Positions 52,741-61,254 of a stretch of 64,000 nucleotides of DNA are shown here, one piece after another. Made by a program: the position numbers and the translations under genes. Numbering within the stretch: position 1 is the stretch's first letter; each line of letters begins with the position of its first letter. The DNA is from an uncultured Prevotellaceae bacterium (GTDB lineage Bacteria; Bacteroidota; Bacteroidia; Bacteroidales; Bacteroidaceae), in assembly GCA_902771785.1 (NCBI GenBank), contig CACXYH010000008.1, positions 1-64,000 of the forward strand, in the 5' to 3' direction. The notes under the pieces are model-generated. The model had not been told where the DNA came from. It worked only from the letters and a program-made list of their open reading frames with translations, and ran no database searches.

Positions 52741-54620
52741 GCTATGAGGAAATCCTGAAGAAGTACTGGGGCTACGATGGCTTCCGCGGCATTCAGCGCG
52801 AAATCATTGAGTCGATAGGTGCCGGACGCGACACGCTGGGACTGATGCCCACGGGTGGCGGAAAGTCGATTACCTTTCAGGTGCCTGCGCTGGCCAAGGA
52901 GGGCGTGTGTATCGTGATTACGCCGCTCATTGCCCTGATGAAAGACCAGGTGCAGAACCTGCGACGCCGCGGCATTCGTGCGGCTGCCATCTATTCGGGC
53001 ATGAGCCACGACGAGGTGCTCACGGTGCTTGAGAATGCGGTGTTCGGTGCGGTGAAGCTGCTCTATGTGTCGCCCGAACGACTGGGCAGCGAATTGTTCC
53101 GCCACAAGCTGCTACACATGAAGGTGAGCTTCGTCTGCGTAGACGAGGCTCATTGCATTTCGCAGTGGGGCTACGACTTCCGTCCTGCCTATCTTGCCAT
53201 TGCCGATATACGCCGCGACCTGCCGCAGGCACCTGTACTGGCACTTACGGCAACGGCCACGCCGCAGGTGGTCGACGACATTCAGCAGCGCCTGCACTTC
53301 GCGCAGAAGAACGTGTTTCGCATGAGCTTCGAGCGCAAGAACCTGGTCTATGTGGTGAGAGAGGCGCAGGACAAGAACGAGCAGCTCGTGCATATTCTTG
53401 AAAACGTCAAGGGCTCGGCCATCGTCTACGTGCGGAGCCGGAAGCGCACCAAGGAGTTTGCCGACCTGCTGTGCAATGCAGGCATCAGCGCTACGGCCTA
53501 TCATGCAGGGCTCGACAGCGTGGAGAAAGACGAGCGGCAGCGCCGATGGCAGCAGGACGACGTGCGGGTGATGGTGGCTACCAATGCTTTCGGCATGGGC
53601 ATCGACAAGGCCGACGTAAGACTGGTGATACACACCGACTGCCCCAGCTCGCCCGAGGCTTACTTCCAGGAGGCAGGGCGCGCCGGACGCGACGGGCAGC
53701 GTGCCTATGCCGTGCTGCTCTATAACAACGCCGACCGCGCGAAGCTCGAGAAGCGCATCAGCGACACCTTCCCGCCGAAGGAGTACATTCGCGACGTGTA
53801 CGACCATCTGGCCTACTTCTACCAGGTGGCGGTGGGCTCGGGCTACAACAAGATGTTTGAGTTTCCTGTAGACAAGTTCTGCTACACCTACCACTACTTT
53901 CCCATACAGGTGGAGGCTGCGCTGCAGATACTGACGCGCGCGGGCTACATTGAGTATGTGGAGGAGCAGGAGAGCCAGGCAAGGCTGATGTTCCTGCTGA
54001 GTCGCGACGACCTGTACCGGCTGTCGACAACCACCCCTGCCGAGGAACGGCTCATCGTGGCGCTGCTACGCTGCTACAGCGGGATGTTCAGTGGCTACGT
54101 CTACATTGACGAGGCTTTCGTGGGGCAGCAGGCGGGCATGACGAAAGTAGAGGTCTACGTGCTGCTCAAGGGGCTGTCGCAGCGCCACATCGTGAGCTTC
54201 ATTCCGCAGAAGCGCACCCCCTACATCAGGTATTCGCAGCGGCGCGAGGACTCGGAGAACCTGCGCTTCACGCCTGCCGTCTACGACGACCTGAAGCTGC
54301 GCTTTGCCGAGCGCATACATGCCATGATTAGCTATGCCACGAACCATGCCGAGTGCCGGAGACGCCAGCTGCTGCGCTACTTTGGCGAGACGGGAGGCAA
54401 CGACTGCGGGCATTGCGACGTGTGTGTGGAGGGAAGGCAGACGCAGGCACGGCAAGCAGAGACGCTGATTATGCGACTGCTGGACGACGGAGAGCCCCAC
54501 CACGTGAGCGAGTTGCACGCGCTGGCTGCTGACTATGCCGAGCTGAGCCCCGTGCTGGAGCAACTGCTGCGCGAGGAGCGGGTGGTGATGACTGACGGGT
54601 TCTTGCAGAAGGGAGGCTAA
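52737..54620 (+). CDS. recQ: ATP-dependent DNA helicase RecQ
   Basis: 627 residues. Walker A MPTGGGKS (about 37-44), DEAH box VDEAHCISQWGYDFRPAY (about 136), LTATATPQV and motif VI FQEAGRAGRDGQ are followed by the RQC zinc site (C in HAECRRRQLLRYFGE and NDCGHCDVC). The C-terminal HRDC domain is short or missing. It unwinds 3' to 5' and feeds RecJ. The end overlaps the convergent LolA-like gene by four bases. Confidence 0.94.
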   Translation: MSYEEILKKYWGYDGFRGIQREIIESIGAGRDTLGLMPTGGGKSITFQVPALAKEGVCIVITPLIALMKDQVQNLRRRGIRAAAIYSGMSHDEVLTVLENAVFGAVKLLYVSPERLGSELFRHKLLHMKVSFVCVDEAHCISQWGYDFRPAYLAIADIRRDLPQAPVLALTATATPQVVDDIQQRLHFAQKNVFRMSFERKNLVYVVREAQDKNEQLVHILENVKGSAIVYVRSRKRTKEFADLLCNAGISATAYHAGLDSVEKDERQRRWQQDDVRVMVATNAFGMGIDKADVRLVIHTDCPSSPEAYFQEAGRAGRDGQRAYAVLLYNNADRAKLEKRISDTFPPKEYIRDVYDHLAYFYQVAVGSGYNKMFEFPVDKFCYTYHYFPIQVEAALQILTRAGYIEYVEEQESQARLMFLLSRDDLYRLSTTTPAEERLIVALLRCYSGMFSGYVYIDEAFVGQQAGMTKVEVYVLLKGLSQRHIVSFIPQKRTPYIRYSQRREDSENLRFTPAVYDDLKLRFAERIHAMISYATNHAECRRRQLLRYFGETGGNDCGHCDVCVEGRQTQARQAETLIMRLLDDGEPHHVSELHALAADYAELSPVLEQLLREERVVMTDGFLQKGG

Positions 54621-55249
54621 TCTTTGCGCTTGTCGACGAACTTCCAGCCTTCCTGATAGTTCTTGCGGGGGAAGACGAAGAGGTCGTCGGTGATGCCGCC
54701 CGACTTGAAGTTGCTGATTTTGACGGTAGTCCAGAAGAAGGCTACCTTGATGCGCAGGCGTACGGGCTCAAGCTCGGGCTCGGAGATGAGTGCCCTCACT
54801 TCCTTGATGGTTCCCTTTGCCTTTTTCTTCTGCTTCAGGGTGATGAGCAGCCCTTCGGGGTCTTTGGCGATGCTGTAGTTGAAGTCGTCGAGGCTGAACT
54901 TGAAGCGTCCGCTGTACTTGTCCTTCTTGTCGCTGTTGGCATGGTGAATCTCCACGGTCTTGCGCTTGCGGTAGCACATGTAGGCGGTGGTGCCGTCGTT
55001 CCATGTGTTGACCTTCTCGTCGACGAACTTCTGCTTCTTTCCCTTCATCCAGATGGTGCCGTGGGTTTTGTAGATGCCGATGATGTTGACGTCGTAGGTG
55101 AGTGTAGAGCCTTGCTGGCCGAACACTTTGTCGTAGACCTGATTGAAGATGCGCCTTGCCTGTCGGGCGTTGGGCGTTTCGTCTTGTGCCTGTGCTGCAG
55201 CGCACTGTAGCAGCGCGATTATCGTGAGTAAAAACAATCTTTTTATCAT
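54617..55249 (-). CDS. LolA-like exported protein
   Basis: 210 residues from ATG 55249; an earlier in-frame start overlaps the promoter box. MIKRLFLLTIIALLQCAAAQA is a signal peptide. The remainder is strand-rich with LTYDVNIIGIYKTHGTIWMKGKKQKF and TITLKQ-like segments, which fit the half-barrel of outer-membrane lipoprotein carrier (LolA)-like proteins of Bacteroidales. It is shorter on clear signatures than true LolA, so a general LolA-like, periplasmic role is all that can be said. Confidence 0.65.
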   Translation of the reverse strand: MIKRLFLLTIIALLQCAAAQAQDETPNARQARRIFNQVYDKVFGQQGSTLTYDVNIIGIYKTHGTIWMKGKKQKFVDEKVNTWNDGTTAYMCYRKRKTVEIHHANSDKKDKYSGRFKFSLDDFNYSIAKDPEGLLITLKQKKKAKGTIKEVRALISEPELEPVRLRIKVAFFWTTVKISNFKSGGITDDLFVFPRKNYQEGWKFVDKRKD

Positions 55250-55258
55250 AAACGGCTG

Positions 55259-55307
55259 CAAAGGTACAAAAAAAGCTGCACATCGCCAAACGACCTGCAG
55301 CCTTTTT
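55259..55307 (-). terminator. ilvC terminator overlapping the next promoter
   Basis: On the minus strand GCTGCA/TGCAGC arms (55275-55280 with 55296-55301) are followed by TTTTTTTG. The next bases form the -7 box TACCTTTG (55259-55266) of the LolA-like gene. Confidence 0.75.
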
Positions 55308-55321
55308 AATATCTGTTATTA

Positions 55322-55363
55322 TTATCTCTTATCTCTTATCTCTTATCTATTATCTATTCTCTC
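55322..55363 (-). repeat. Heptanucleotide repeat after ilvC
   Basis: TTATCTC three times, TTATCTA twice, TTCTCTC once (read on plus). The same 7-base period as the repeat in relA, but here in the 3' untranslated region of ilvC. Confidence 0.85.
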
Positions 55364-55367
55364 CCTC

Positions 55368-56417
55368 TCAGTCTTCCTGGTTCTCAGGACGCAGCTTGCG
55401 CACGGTTTCGCCGGCGCGCCACATTTCCTGATTGCGCATGGCCTCGAGCTCCTTCTCCAGTCCGGCGCGGTAGTCGGGCTTCGAGTTGGCGTCGATGGTG
55501 ATCTGAGCTTCGTTGCCGGTCAGTACCGAGTAGTAGAGCCACTCCATGACCGGCTTTATGGCGTCGTGGAATCGGGGAGCCCAGTCGAGTGCGCCGCGCT
55601 GTGCAGTGGTCGAGCAGTTGGCATACATCCAGTCCATGCCCTTTGCTCCGAAGAGCGGGCCGAGGCTCTGAGTTAGTTCTTCAACTGTCTCATTAAAGGC
55701 TTCAGAGGGTGAATGGCCGTGCTCGCGCAGCACTTCATACTGAGCCAGCAGCAGTCCCTGGATGGCACCCATCAGCGAGCCGCGCTCGCCGGTGAGGTCG
55801 GAGGTAGCCTCGCGCTGGAAGGTTGTTTCAAACAGGTAGCCGGCGCCGATGCCGATGCCGAAGGCGATGGTCTTCTCCTTGGCCTTGCCCGAGGCGTCCT
55901 GATAGACGGCGTAGGAGCAGTTCAGACCGCGACCCTCGCAGAACATGGTGCGCAGGCTGGTGCCGCTGCCCTTGGGTGCCACCATGATGACGTCGACGTC
56001 CTTCGGGGGGATGACGCCCGTGCGGTCGCTCCAGTTGATGGCAAAGCCGTGGCTGTAGTAGAGGGTCTTGCCCGGCTTGAGGTATTGCTTGATGGTGGGC
56101 CACTGCTGTATCTGTCCGGCGTCGGAGAGCAGCATGCAGAGAATGGTGCCCTTCTCGGCAGCTTCCTCAATCGAGAAGAGGGTCTTGCCCGGTACCCATC
56201 CGTCGGCCACGGCCTTGTCGTAGGTCTTGCCCTGACGCTGTCCTACAATCACGTTGAATCCGTTGTCGCGCAGGTTGCAGGCCTGTCCGGGGCCCTGCAC
56301 GCCATAGCCTATGACTGCGATTACTTCGTCCTTCAATACTTCGCGAGCTTTCTCGAGTGAGAACTCTTTGCTGGTGACTACGTTTTCTACGACTCCACCA
56401 AAATTCATTTGTGCCAT
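55368..56417 (-). CDS. ilvC: Ketol-acid reductoisomerase
   Basis: 349 residues. The NADP-binding loop IAVIGYGVQGPGQACNLRDNG, the conserved YSHGFAINW and VAPKGSGTSLR are present. The C-terminal knotted domain shows FETTFQREATSDLTGERGSLMGAIQGLLLAQYE with metal-binding Asp and Glu. It makes dihydroxy-isovalerate/methylvalerate for branched amino acids. Single gene here, without ilvD or ilvB beside it. A -7 box TACCTTTG lies at 56468-56475. Confidence 0.95.
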   Translation of the reverse strand: MAQMNFGGVVENVVTSKEFSLEKAREVLKDEVIAVIGYGVQGPGQACNLRDNGFNVIVGQRQGKTYDKAVADGWVPGKTLFSIEEAAEKGTILCMLLSDAGQIQQWPTIKQYLKPGKTLYYSHGFAINWSDRTGVIPPKDVDVIMVAPKGSGTSLRTMFCEGRGLNCSYAVYQDASGKAKEKTIAFGIGIGAGYLFETTFQREATSDLTGERGSLMGAIQGLLLAQYEVLREHGHSPSEAFNETVEELTQSLGPLFGAKGMDWMYANCSTTAQRGALDWAPRFHDAIKPVMEWLYYSVLTGNEAQITIDANSKPDYRAGLEKELEAMRNQEMWRAGETVRKLRPENQED

Positions 56418-56467
56418 AATATAAACTTTATAGTTGTTGTTTGTTATGTTGTTACTGAAATCGGGTG

Positions 56468-56475
56468 CAAAGGTA
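56468..56475 (-). promoter_or_regulatory. -7 box (TACCTTTG) for ilvC
   Basis: The complement of 56468-56475 reads TACCTTTG, about 50 bases before the ATG. Confidence 0.6.
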
Positions 56476-56520
56476 ACAAATTGTTATGAAACCACCAAAC
56501 ATTCCGTGCGATTTGTTAGC

Positions 56521-56562
56521 AAAAAAGAAAAATGGGTTCTCGATATCTCATCGCGAACCCAT
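56521..56562 (-). terminator. Terminator of galE
   Basis: ATGGGTTC (56532-56539) pairs with GAACCCAT (56555-56562), followed on the minus strand by TTTTTCTTTTTT. It separates galE from the ilvC promoter. Confidence 0.75.
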
Positions 56563-56675
56563 AACAACACAAACACAAAATAACGGTCATTTTTTGTTAC
56601 TATGTTTAACTAAGACCGTATTACTTAATAACTAAAAATTTAATACATAAACAATATGTAGTGTTGTCTTCTTCT

Positions 56676-57716
56676 TTATTGGATGCCGTCCTCGCGCAGC
56701 TTCTGCTGCCAGCGCCAAGCACTCTTGAGCACCTCGTCGGTGGGTGTGTCGGCCTTCCATCCAAGCACCTTGTTGGCCTTGTCAACGTTGCCCCACACCT
56801 GCTCGATGTCGCCCTCGCGACGGGGAGCAAACTCCCAGTTCACCTTCACGCCGGTGGCCTTCTCGAAGCCTTCTACCACCTCGAGCGTCGACAGGCCCTT
56901 GCCCGTGCCGATGTTGAACACCTCGACGGCGTCGGTATCAGGCTGGTCGAGCACGCGCTCCATGGCCTTGACGTGAGCCTTGGCCAGGTCTACGACGTAG
57001 ATGTAGTCGCGGATGCAGGTCTTGTCGGGCGTATTATAGTCGTGGCCGAAAATCTTCAGCTGCTTGCGAATGCCGATGGCGGTCTGTGTGACGAAGGGAA
57101 TGAGGTTCATGGGCACGCCGTTGGGCAGCTCGCCGATGAGTGCCGAGGGGTGAGCGCCGATGGGGTTGAAGTAGCGCAGGATGATGCTCTTGATGGGCGC
57201 GCCCGAGTGGATGTAGTCCTGAATGATTTCCTCGTTGATCTGCTTGGTGTTGCCGTAGGGCGAGAGAGCCTTCTGTATGGGAGCGTTCTCGGTGACGGGC
57301 AGGTTCTCGGCGGAGGGCTGTCCGTAGACGGTGCAAGAGCTTGAGAAGATGATGCCCTTGACCTGGTATTTCGGCATGAGCTCAAGCAGGTTGATGAGCG
57401 AGGTGAGGTTGTTGCGATAGTAGAGCAGCGGTTTCTCCACGCTCTCGCCTACGGCCTTGGAAGCAGCAAAGTGGATAATACCCTCAATGTCTGGATATTT
57501 GCGGAACACATTTTCCAGTGCGTCGAAGTCGCAGCAATCGACCTTCTCGAAAGCCGGACGTATGCCCGTTATCTTCTCTATGCCGTCAACGACGTTGGCG
57601 TTAGAGTTCGAGAGGTTGTCGATGATGACTACTTCGTAGCCTGCCTGCTGCAGTTCTACGGTGGTGTGGCTGCCGATGAAGCCGGTGCCTCCAGTGACGA
57701 GAATGGTTTGTTTCAT
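56676..57716 (-). CDS. galE: UDP-glucose 4-epimerase
   Basis: 346 residues. ILVTGGTGFIGSHTTVEL is the NAD-binding loop. SSSCTVYG and SPYGNTK give the Ser-Tyr-x-x-x-Lys catalytic set, and the C-terminal RRxGD (APRREGDIEQVWGNVDKA) is typical of GalE. It interconverts UDP-glucose and UDP-galactose. Its promoter box lies at 57764-57771, directly beside the terminator of the primase module at 57782-57812, so galE is the last chromosomal gene before the island. Confidence 0.95.
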   Translation of the reverse strand: MKQTILVTGGTGFIGSHTTVELQQAGYEVVIIDNLSNSNANVVDGIEKITGIRPAFEKVDCCDFDALENVFRKYPDIEGIIHFAASKAVGESVEKPLLYYRNNLTSLINLLELMPKYQVKGIIFSSSCTVYGQPSAENLPVTENAPIQKALSPYGNTKQINEEIIQDYIHSGAPIKSIILRYFNPIGAHPSALIGELPNGVPMNLIPFVTQTAIGIRKQLKIFGHDYNTPDKTCIRDYIYVVDLAKAHVKAMERVLDQPDTDAVEVFNIGTGKGLSTLEVVEGFEKATGVKVNWEFAPRREGDIEQVWGNVDKANKVLGWKADTPTDEVLKSAWRWQQKLREDGIQ

Positions 57717-57763
57717 TTGCTTTTTGCTTTTATGCTTTTGTTCGCTGTTTTAGATTCGGACTG

Positions 57764-57771
57764 CAAAGTTA
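57764..57771 (-). promoter_or_regulatory. -7 box (TAACTTTG) for galE
   Basis: The complement of 57764-57771 reads TAACTTTG, 48 bases before the galE ATG. Confidence 0.6.
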
Positions 57772-57781
57772 GGGCAAATAA

Positions 57782-57812
57782 AAAGGCAAGTATTTTTCGG
57801 ATACCTGCCTTC
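57782..57812 (-). terminator. Terminator of the right primase/helicase operon
   Basis: On the minus strand AAGGCAGGTAT-ccgaaaa-ATACTTGCCTT (11-base stem, one G/T pair) is followed by TTTATTT. Confidence 0.8.
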
Positions 57813-57831
57813 TTCGTAGAGGTTTGAATAT

Positions 57832-57870
57832 GCTTTATGTCCACTTTCTGTCTTTCTGCATTTCTGCATT
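57832..57870 (+). repeat. Right-module repeat, copy A
   Basis: The sequence begins GCTTTATGTCCACTTTCTG and continues with TCTTTCTGCATTTCTGCATT. It lies just past the stop of the DUF3987-like gene. It is identical over 35 bases to copy B (63761-63795, inverted) and differs at two of 38 positions from copy C (63925-63962). Confidence 0.9.
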
Positions 57871-57882
57871 GGGTAGATTTCA

Positions 57883-59844
57883 CTATAGCTCGCTGACGAG
57901 TTTGCGGTAGTTTCCGCGCATGGTGCGCTCGATGGCTTTCTCGTCGAGCAGGCGTTCCAGGGTCTTCTGCCCTGAGCGGTTGTTGGCGTAGCCGAAGACC
58001 TTTGCAAATTGCTCGTTGTTGAACTCCTCGCTCAGCTGCCGGAAGCACTCTACAAACTTGTTGGTGCGACGCTTCTGCTGTGCTGCCTCGCGCAACTGGT
58101 TGTCGTAGTAGAGGCGGTGCAGGTCGTAGTACCAGAACATTTGTGTGCGGTACTGAATGTCGCCCACCAAATCTGCCAGCGCGAAGTCGGTGGCATCGAG
58201 GGTATAGGTGCCCGTCTGTTCGCGCTCAGGGGCGTGTCTCATGTCTATCCATGGTGCACTCACATTGATCATGTGATATGGAATTCTCTTGAGTAGCAAC
58301 CACTCTGCACGGTCTTCGTCGTTGAACTCGGCAATGGCGCGGCGCTGGTCGAGCCAGCCATGTACGTGCTCCACCAGAGGCCAAAGCGGCAACTCTCCGC
58401 GACGCTGGTCTTGACGGTAGGCCCACTGCATCAGCGTCTCGTTGTAGGCATCGATGCGGGAGTCTTCCTTGCGTCGTAGCGGCATGATTTTGAAGTCGTC
58501 GCGACCCATGGGGATGGTGCAGGTGCGGGTGTCGAGACCTGAGTTCACGTTACGTTCGTTCACCAGCTTTGGCAGCGTGATGGGGCAGAACGTCTCGATT
58601 TGGTTCCAAAAGACGCGGTAGCGACCGGAGACGCTCTGCTTGTTGGAGTAGTGCTGCGAGTCCCACTCGCCGTGGAAGGAGAGCAAGGTGGCCGACGAGC
58701 GGCTTATCCAACTGCCTGCCTTGCCTATCTCCACATCCTTCTCCGACGAGCAGGTCACCATGTGGCGCCCCATCATCTCGCCGTCTACTTCCTCCTTGCA
58801 GTTAATCATCGAGCGGATGAACTCGGCGTTGGAGCTACGATAGCCAAACATGCGGTTGAAGATAGCCGGGCGTATGTCGCGGTCTTTGTTCTGGCCTTTG
58901 GCGTCGGTCTCAGTTTTCCACGAGTTGGTGCTCTCGTCGGCCAAGGCTCCCTCGGCAATGATGGGGGCCAGCAGCAGGTCGCAGATGCGCTGCAGGCAGT
59001 GCTTGCCCGATGCCGGGTCGCCTACGCCCCAGATGATGTAGTTCAGGCGCTGGCGCTCACCCTCATTGGCATAAAAATAATAATAGCAAAGATCCATGCA
59101 CGTGCCCAGCATAGCTGCCGAGGCAAAGAGCAGGAAGGGCCACAGGCGGCGCGGATGAGGTTCGCACACCTCGCGCAGGCAGGGGTAGACGTCGAAGAAG
59201 CTCTCAATCTGGTCGCACCAGCGGTCGAAGGGCAGCGCGGCCAGCGGGTCGTTAGCAGAGGAAGCCGCTGTCTGCAAGGTCACTTCTGCAGAGACTTGGG
59301 GCAACAGGTCGGTGAGGCGCTTGGGCAGTCGGCGAAGCAGGGGCTGCTGGCTCACCGTGCGCAGTACGTTCTCCAGCTCGTAGGGCTCCATGGGGCTCTG
59401 TGGGTCGGCTTTCCACTTCTTGATGTAGTCAAGCTCACCTGCCACCTTCAGGGCCTCCGTTTGGCTGTTGTCGTTCATGAATAGCAGCCATGCTGCCGTC
59501 TCGCCCATGAAGGTCTTATGACGGTCGCCCTGAGCTATGCCAGCGCTGTAGAGCTGGTCGATGGCTCGCTTCTGGATTTCCTGCTGGGGGGTGAGCCCAG
59601 CTGGCTGTACGGTGGCAGGGGTAGCTACAGGGGTGGGTGGCTGCTCAACGATAGCGGGCTGTGTCATGGCATCCGCATCAGTGCTCGCTTCAACGGCCTG
59701 CGCCTTCTGCTGGCGCTTGCTGGCGCTCAGCTGGCGGGCGTACTCCGTCCACTTGGGGTCGGTGGGCGACGAGTCGCCCTTGGGCAGCTGGCGATAGCGC
59801 GCGCCCTGCTGCTGGTCAAAATCAGTTCTTACAATACTTTCCAT
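57883..59844 (-). CDS. DUF3987-like helicase/ATPase-like protein (split form)
   Basis: 653 residues. After a Pro/Ala/Gln-rich N-terminal linker comes a P-loop IWGVGDPASGKH near residues 271-281. Downstream are RDIRPAIFNRMFGYRSSNAEFI and SGRYRVFWNQIETFCPITLP...LDTRTCTIPMGRDDF, which correspond to the DUF3987 core. The same domain forms the C-terminal half of the fused protein at 8265-10532. It starts 13 bases after the primase-like gene, so the pair probably works as one two-subunit enzyme. It is followed by repeat copy A and a terminator. Confidence 0.72.
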   Translation of the reverse strand: MESIVRTDFDQQQGARYRQLPKGDSSPTDPKWTEYARQLSASKRQQKAQAVEASTDADAMTQPAIVEQPPTPVATPATVQPAGLTPQQEIQKRAIDQLYSAGIAQGDRHKTFMGETAAWLLFMNDNSQTEALKVAGELDYIKKWKADPQSPMEPYELENVLRTVSQQPLLRRLPKRLTDLLPQVSAEVTLQTAASSANDPLAALPFDRWCDQIESFFDVYPCLREVCEPHPRRLWPFLLFASAAMLGTCMDLCYYYFYANEGERQRLNYIIWGVGDPASGKHCLQRICDLLLAPIIAEGALADESTNSWKTETDAKGQNKDRDIRPAIFNRMFGYRSSNAEFIRSMINCKEEVDGEMMGRHMVTCSSEKDVEIGKAGSWISRSSATLLSFHGEWDSQHYSNKQSVSGRYRVFWNQIETFCPITLPKLVNERNVNSGLDTRTCTIPMGRDDFKIMPLRRKEDSRIDAYNETLMQWAYRQDQRRGELPLWPLVEHVHGWLDQRRAIAEFNDEDRAEWLLLKRIPYHMINVSAPWIDMRHAPEREQTGTYTLDATDFALADLVGDIQYRTQMFWYYDLHRLYYDNQLREAAQQKRRTNKFVECFRQLSEEFNNEQFAKVFGYANNRSGQKTLERLLDEKAIERTMRGNYRKLVSEL

Positions 59845-59857
59845 AAAGATAAACTAA

Positions 59858-60487
59858 TTAGTGATTAAACAATTCTTTCTCATCGCAATAGAGCACGTCG
59901 TCGGGCGAGGTCAGGAAGCTCAGGCGTGTGCTGTCCTTGCAGGCATCATCTACCCACTGCAGGATGCCCAGGCGCTCTGCCATGTGCCACTGCTGGCAAA
60001 TCAGGTTGTGGGGATAATCAGGGTCTGCCTTGAACACAATCTTCATCCCGTCTTCGCTGGCCGACACATAGACCAGCAGGATGCCCAGCGCCTTCAGGTC
60101 GTGCTCCTGCTTGAGGCGCGCGAACAGCTCGCGGGGATTGCCGCAATGGTCTACGTCGATGACTACCAGACCCGAGAGGTAGGCATAGCGCATGTCGCGC
60201 CAGCGTCCCTTCTTGCCGTAGTTGTACTTCTTCTTCGGGTCGTCGCCCGTGCTCTCGGCAAAGTCGGCAGCCTGGAAGCAGGCTCCTGGCAGGGTGCGCT
60301 TCACGGCGGCGGCAGCCTGCTTGGCAGTTTTGCGTACTGCCTCGTCGGTGAGCAGTTTTGCTTTGGCCAGCAGCTGGCGATACTTCTTTACGATATCCTT
60401 GGCACTGAGCATAGCCTGCTGCCACTCCTGCCAGCCCATCTGCTGCATTTCGCAGTAGGTGCGCACTTGATAGGTGATTTTGAACAT
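59858..60487 (-). CDS. BT4734/VirE-N primase-like protein (split form)
   Basis: 209 residues. VKRTLPGACFQAADFAES, SGLVVIDVDHCGNPREL with D111 and D113, SEDGMKIVFKADPD and KDSTRLSFLTSPDDVLYCDE follow the same order as the N-terminal half of the fused left-module protein (LPGEDG, GMDIDH, GKGYHLVFRR, DITRVFYTT). It is therefore the same domain as an independent protein. The DxDH pair is the likely metal site of a primase-like fold. Its start shares a base with the stop of the preceding gene. Confidence 0.75.
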   Translation of the reverse strand: MFKITYQVRTYCEMQQMGWQEWQQAMLSAKDIVKKYRQLLAKAKLLTDEAVRKTAKQAAAAVKRTLPGACFQAADFAESTGDDPKKKYNYGKKGRWRDMRYAYLSGLVVIDVDHCGNPRELFARLKQEHDLKALGILLVYVSASEDGMKIVFKADPDYPHNLICQQWHMAERLGILQWVDDACKDSTRLSFLTSPDDVLYCDEKELFNH

Positions 60488-60990
60488 TACTTGTTTCCTC
60501 CTTGTTTAATTTGGTTCATCATTTTGTTGAATTTCTCTGCTGCGGGCAGTCGGCGCACTACGAGCTGCACCTGTCGCAGCACCTCAGCCTGCCAGTCGCG
60601 CGTGTGGCGCTGCAGGTCGATGGTGCCCGTGAAGGTGACGAGCTGCTTCTGCGTGTCGAGCCAGCACTCCAGTCCCTGCTCGCATACCACGCGCTGCTCT
60701 GCGGGCAGTTCGATGGGCTTCTTGGGCTTCAGGTCTTTCGTGAGGGCGTTGAACTGCTGCAGGAAGTCGGCATACTGGTCGGGCGACGATTCCTTGCTCT
60801 TCAGCGTGATCATCTTCGACGGTTTGCTGCCTGTGGTGGTCCAACGCTTTCCGCCTCCCTGGCAGGTGTGCACGTCGGTTTGTGTAGAGGGAGCCTCGTT
60901 GAAGGGCTCAAACCCGAACTTCTGGGTTTCTGGGTCGAAGGTGCCCGTTCCGCGCATCTTCAGCTTCTTTGGTTTTTTGTCTGTAGCCAT
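60487..60990 (-). CDS. Small accessory protein before the split primase gene
   Basis: 167 residues from ATG 60990 (MATDKKPKKLKMRG); the longer frame to 61074 begins upstream with a different phase of composition and was not used. The protein is basic at the N-terminus. Its C-terminal half (LVTFTGTIDLQRHTRDWQAE then VLRQVQLVVRRLPAAEKFNK) has the strand-then-long-helix layout of the 7933-8268 product, and both precede the primase-like domain. Function unknown; relationship only suggested by position and pattern. Confidence 0.55.
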   Translation of the reverse strand: MATDKKPKKLKMRGTGTFDPETQKFGFEPFNEAPSTQTDVHTCQGGGKRWTTTGSKPSKMITLKSKESSPDQYADFLQQFNALTKDLKPKKPIELPAEQRVVCEQGLECWLDTQKQLVTFTGTIDLQRHTRDWQAEVLRQVQLVVRRLPAAEKFNKMMNQIKQGGNK

Positions 60991-61110
60991 GTTTGTATTT
61001 CTAAATACATTATATAATAAGGTGAACCACACGTTGCTAGCATTGAGTGGCAAGGTTTGCTCCCGAATAGGCACACAAACAAGAATGCACCCTGAAGCCT
61101 AACTTCGGTG

Positions 61111-61118
61111 CAAAGATA
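61111..61118 (-). promoter_or_regulatory. -7 box (TATCTTTG) for the primase/helicase genes
   Basis: The complement of 61111-61118 reads TATCTTTG, about 120 bases before the 60990 start. It gives the last three genes of the module their own promoter. Confidence 0.55.
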
Positions 61119-61200
61119 ATAAGATTGTTTTAATAGGAAATGATACTTTCAGTAATTATATCTTGCTGAAAGATAGAAGTTTACAAAAGGAGGTAACTCC

Positions 61201-61239
61201 GTGTAACGACGTGTAAAATGCAGGTGTAACGACATGTAA
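61201..61239. repeat. Pair of 16-base GTGTAACGAC repeats
   Basis: GTGTAACGACGTGTAA (61201-61216) and GTGTAACGACATGTAA (61224-61239), 15 of 16 identical, 23 bases apart. They are flanked by GGAGG and CCTCC that could pair. The GTGTAAC core is shared with the left module (765-771). Confidence 0.75.
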
Positions 61240-61254
61240 TCCTCCTCCGCTGCA

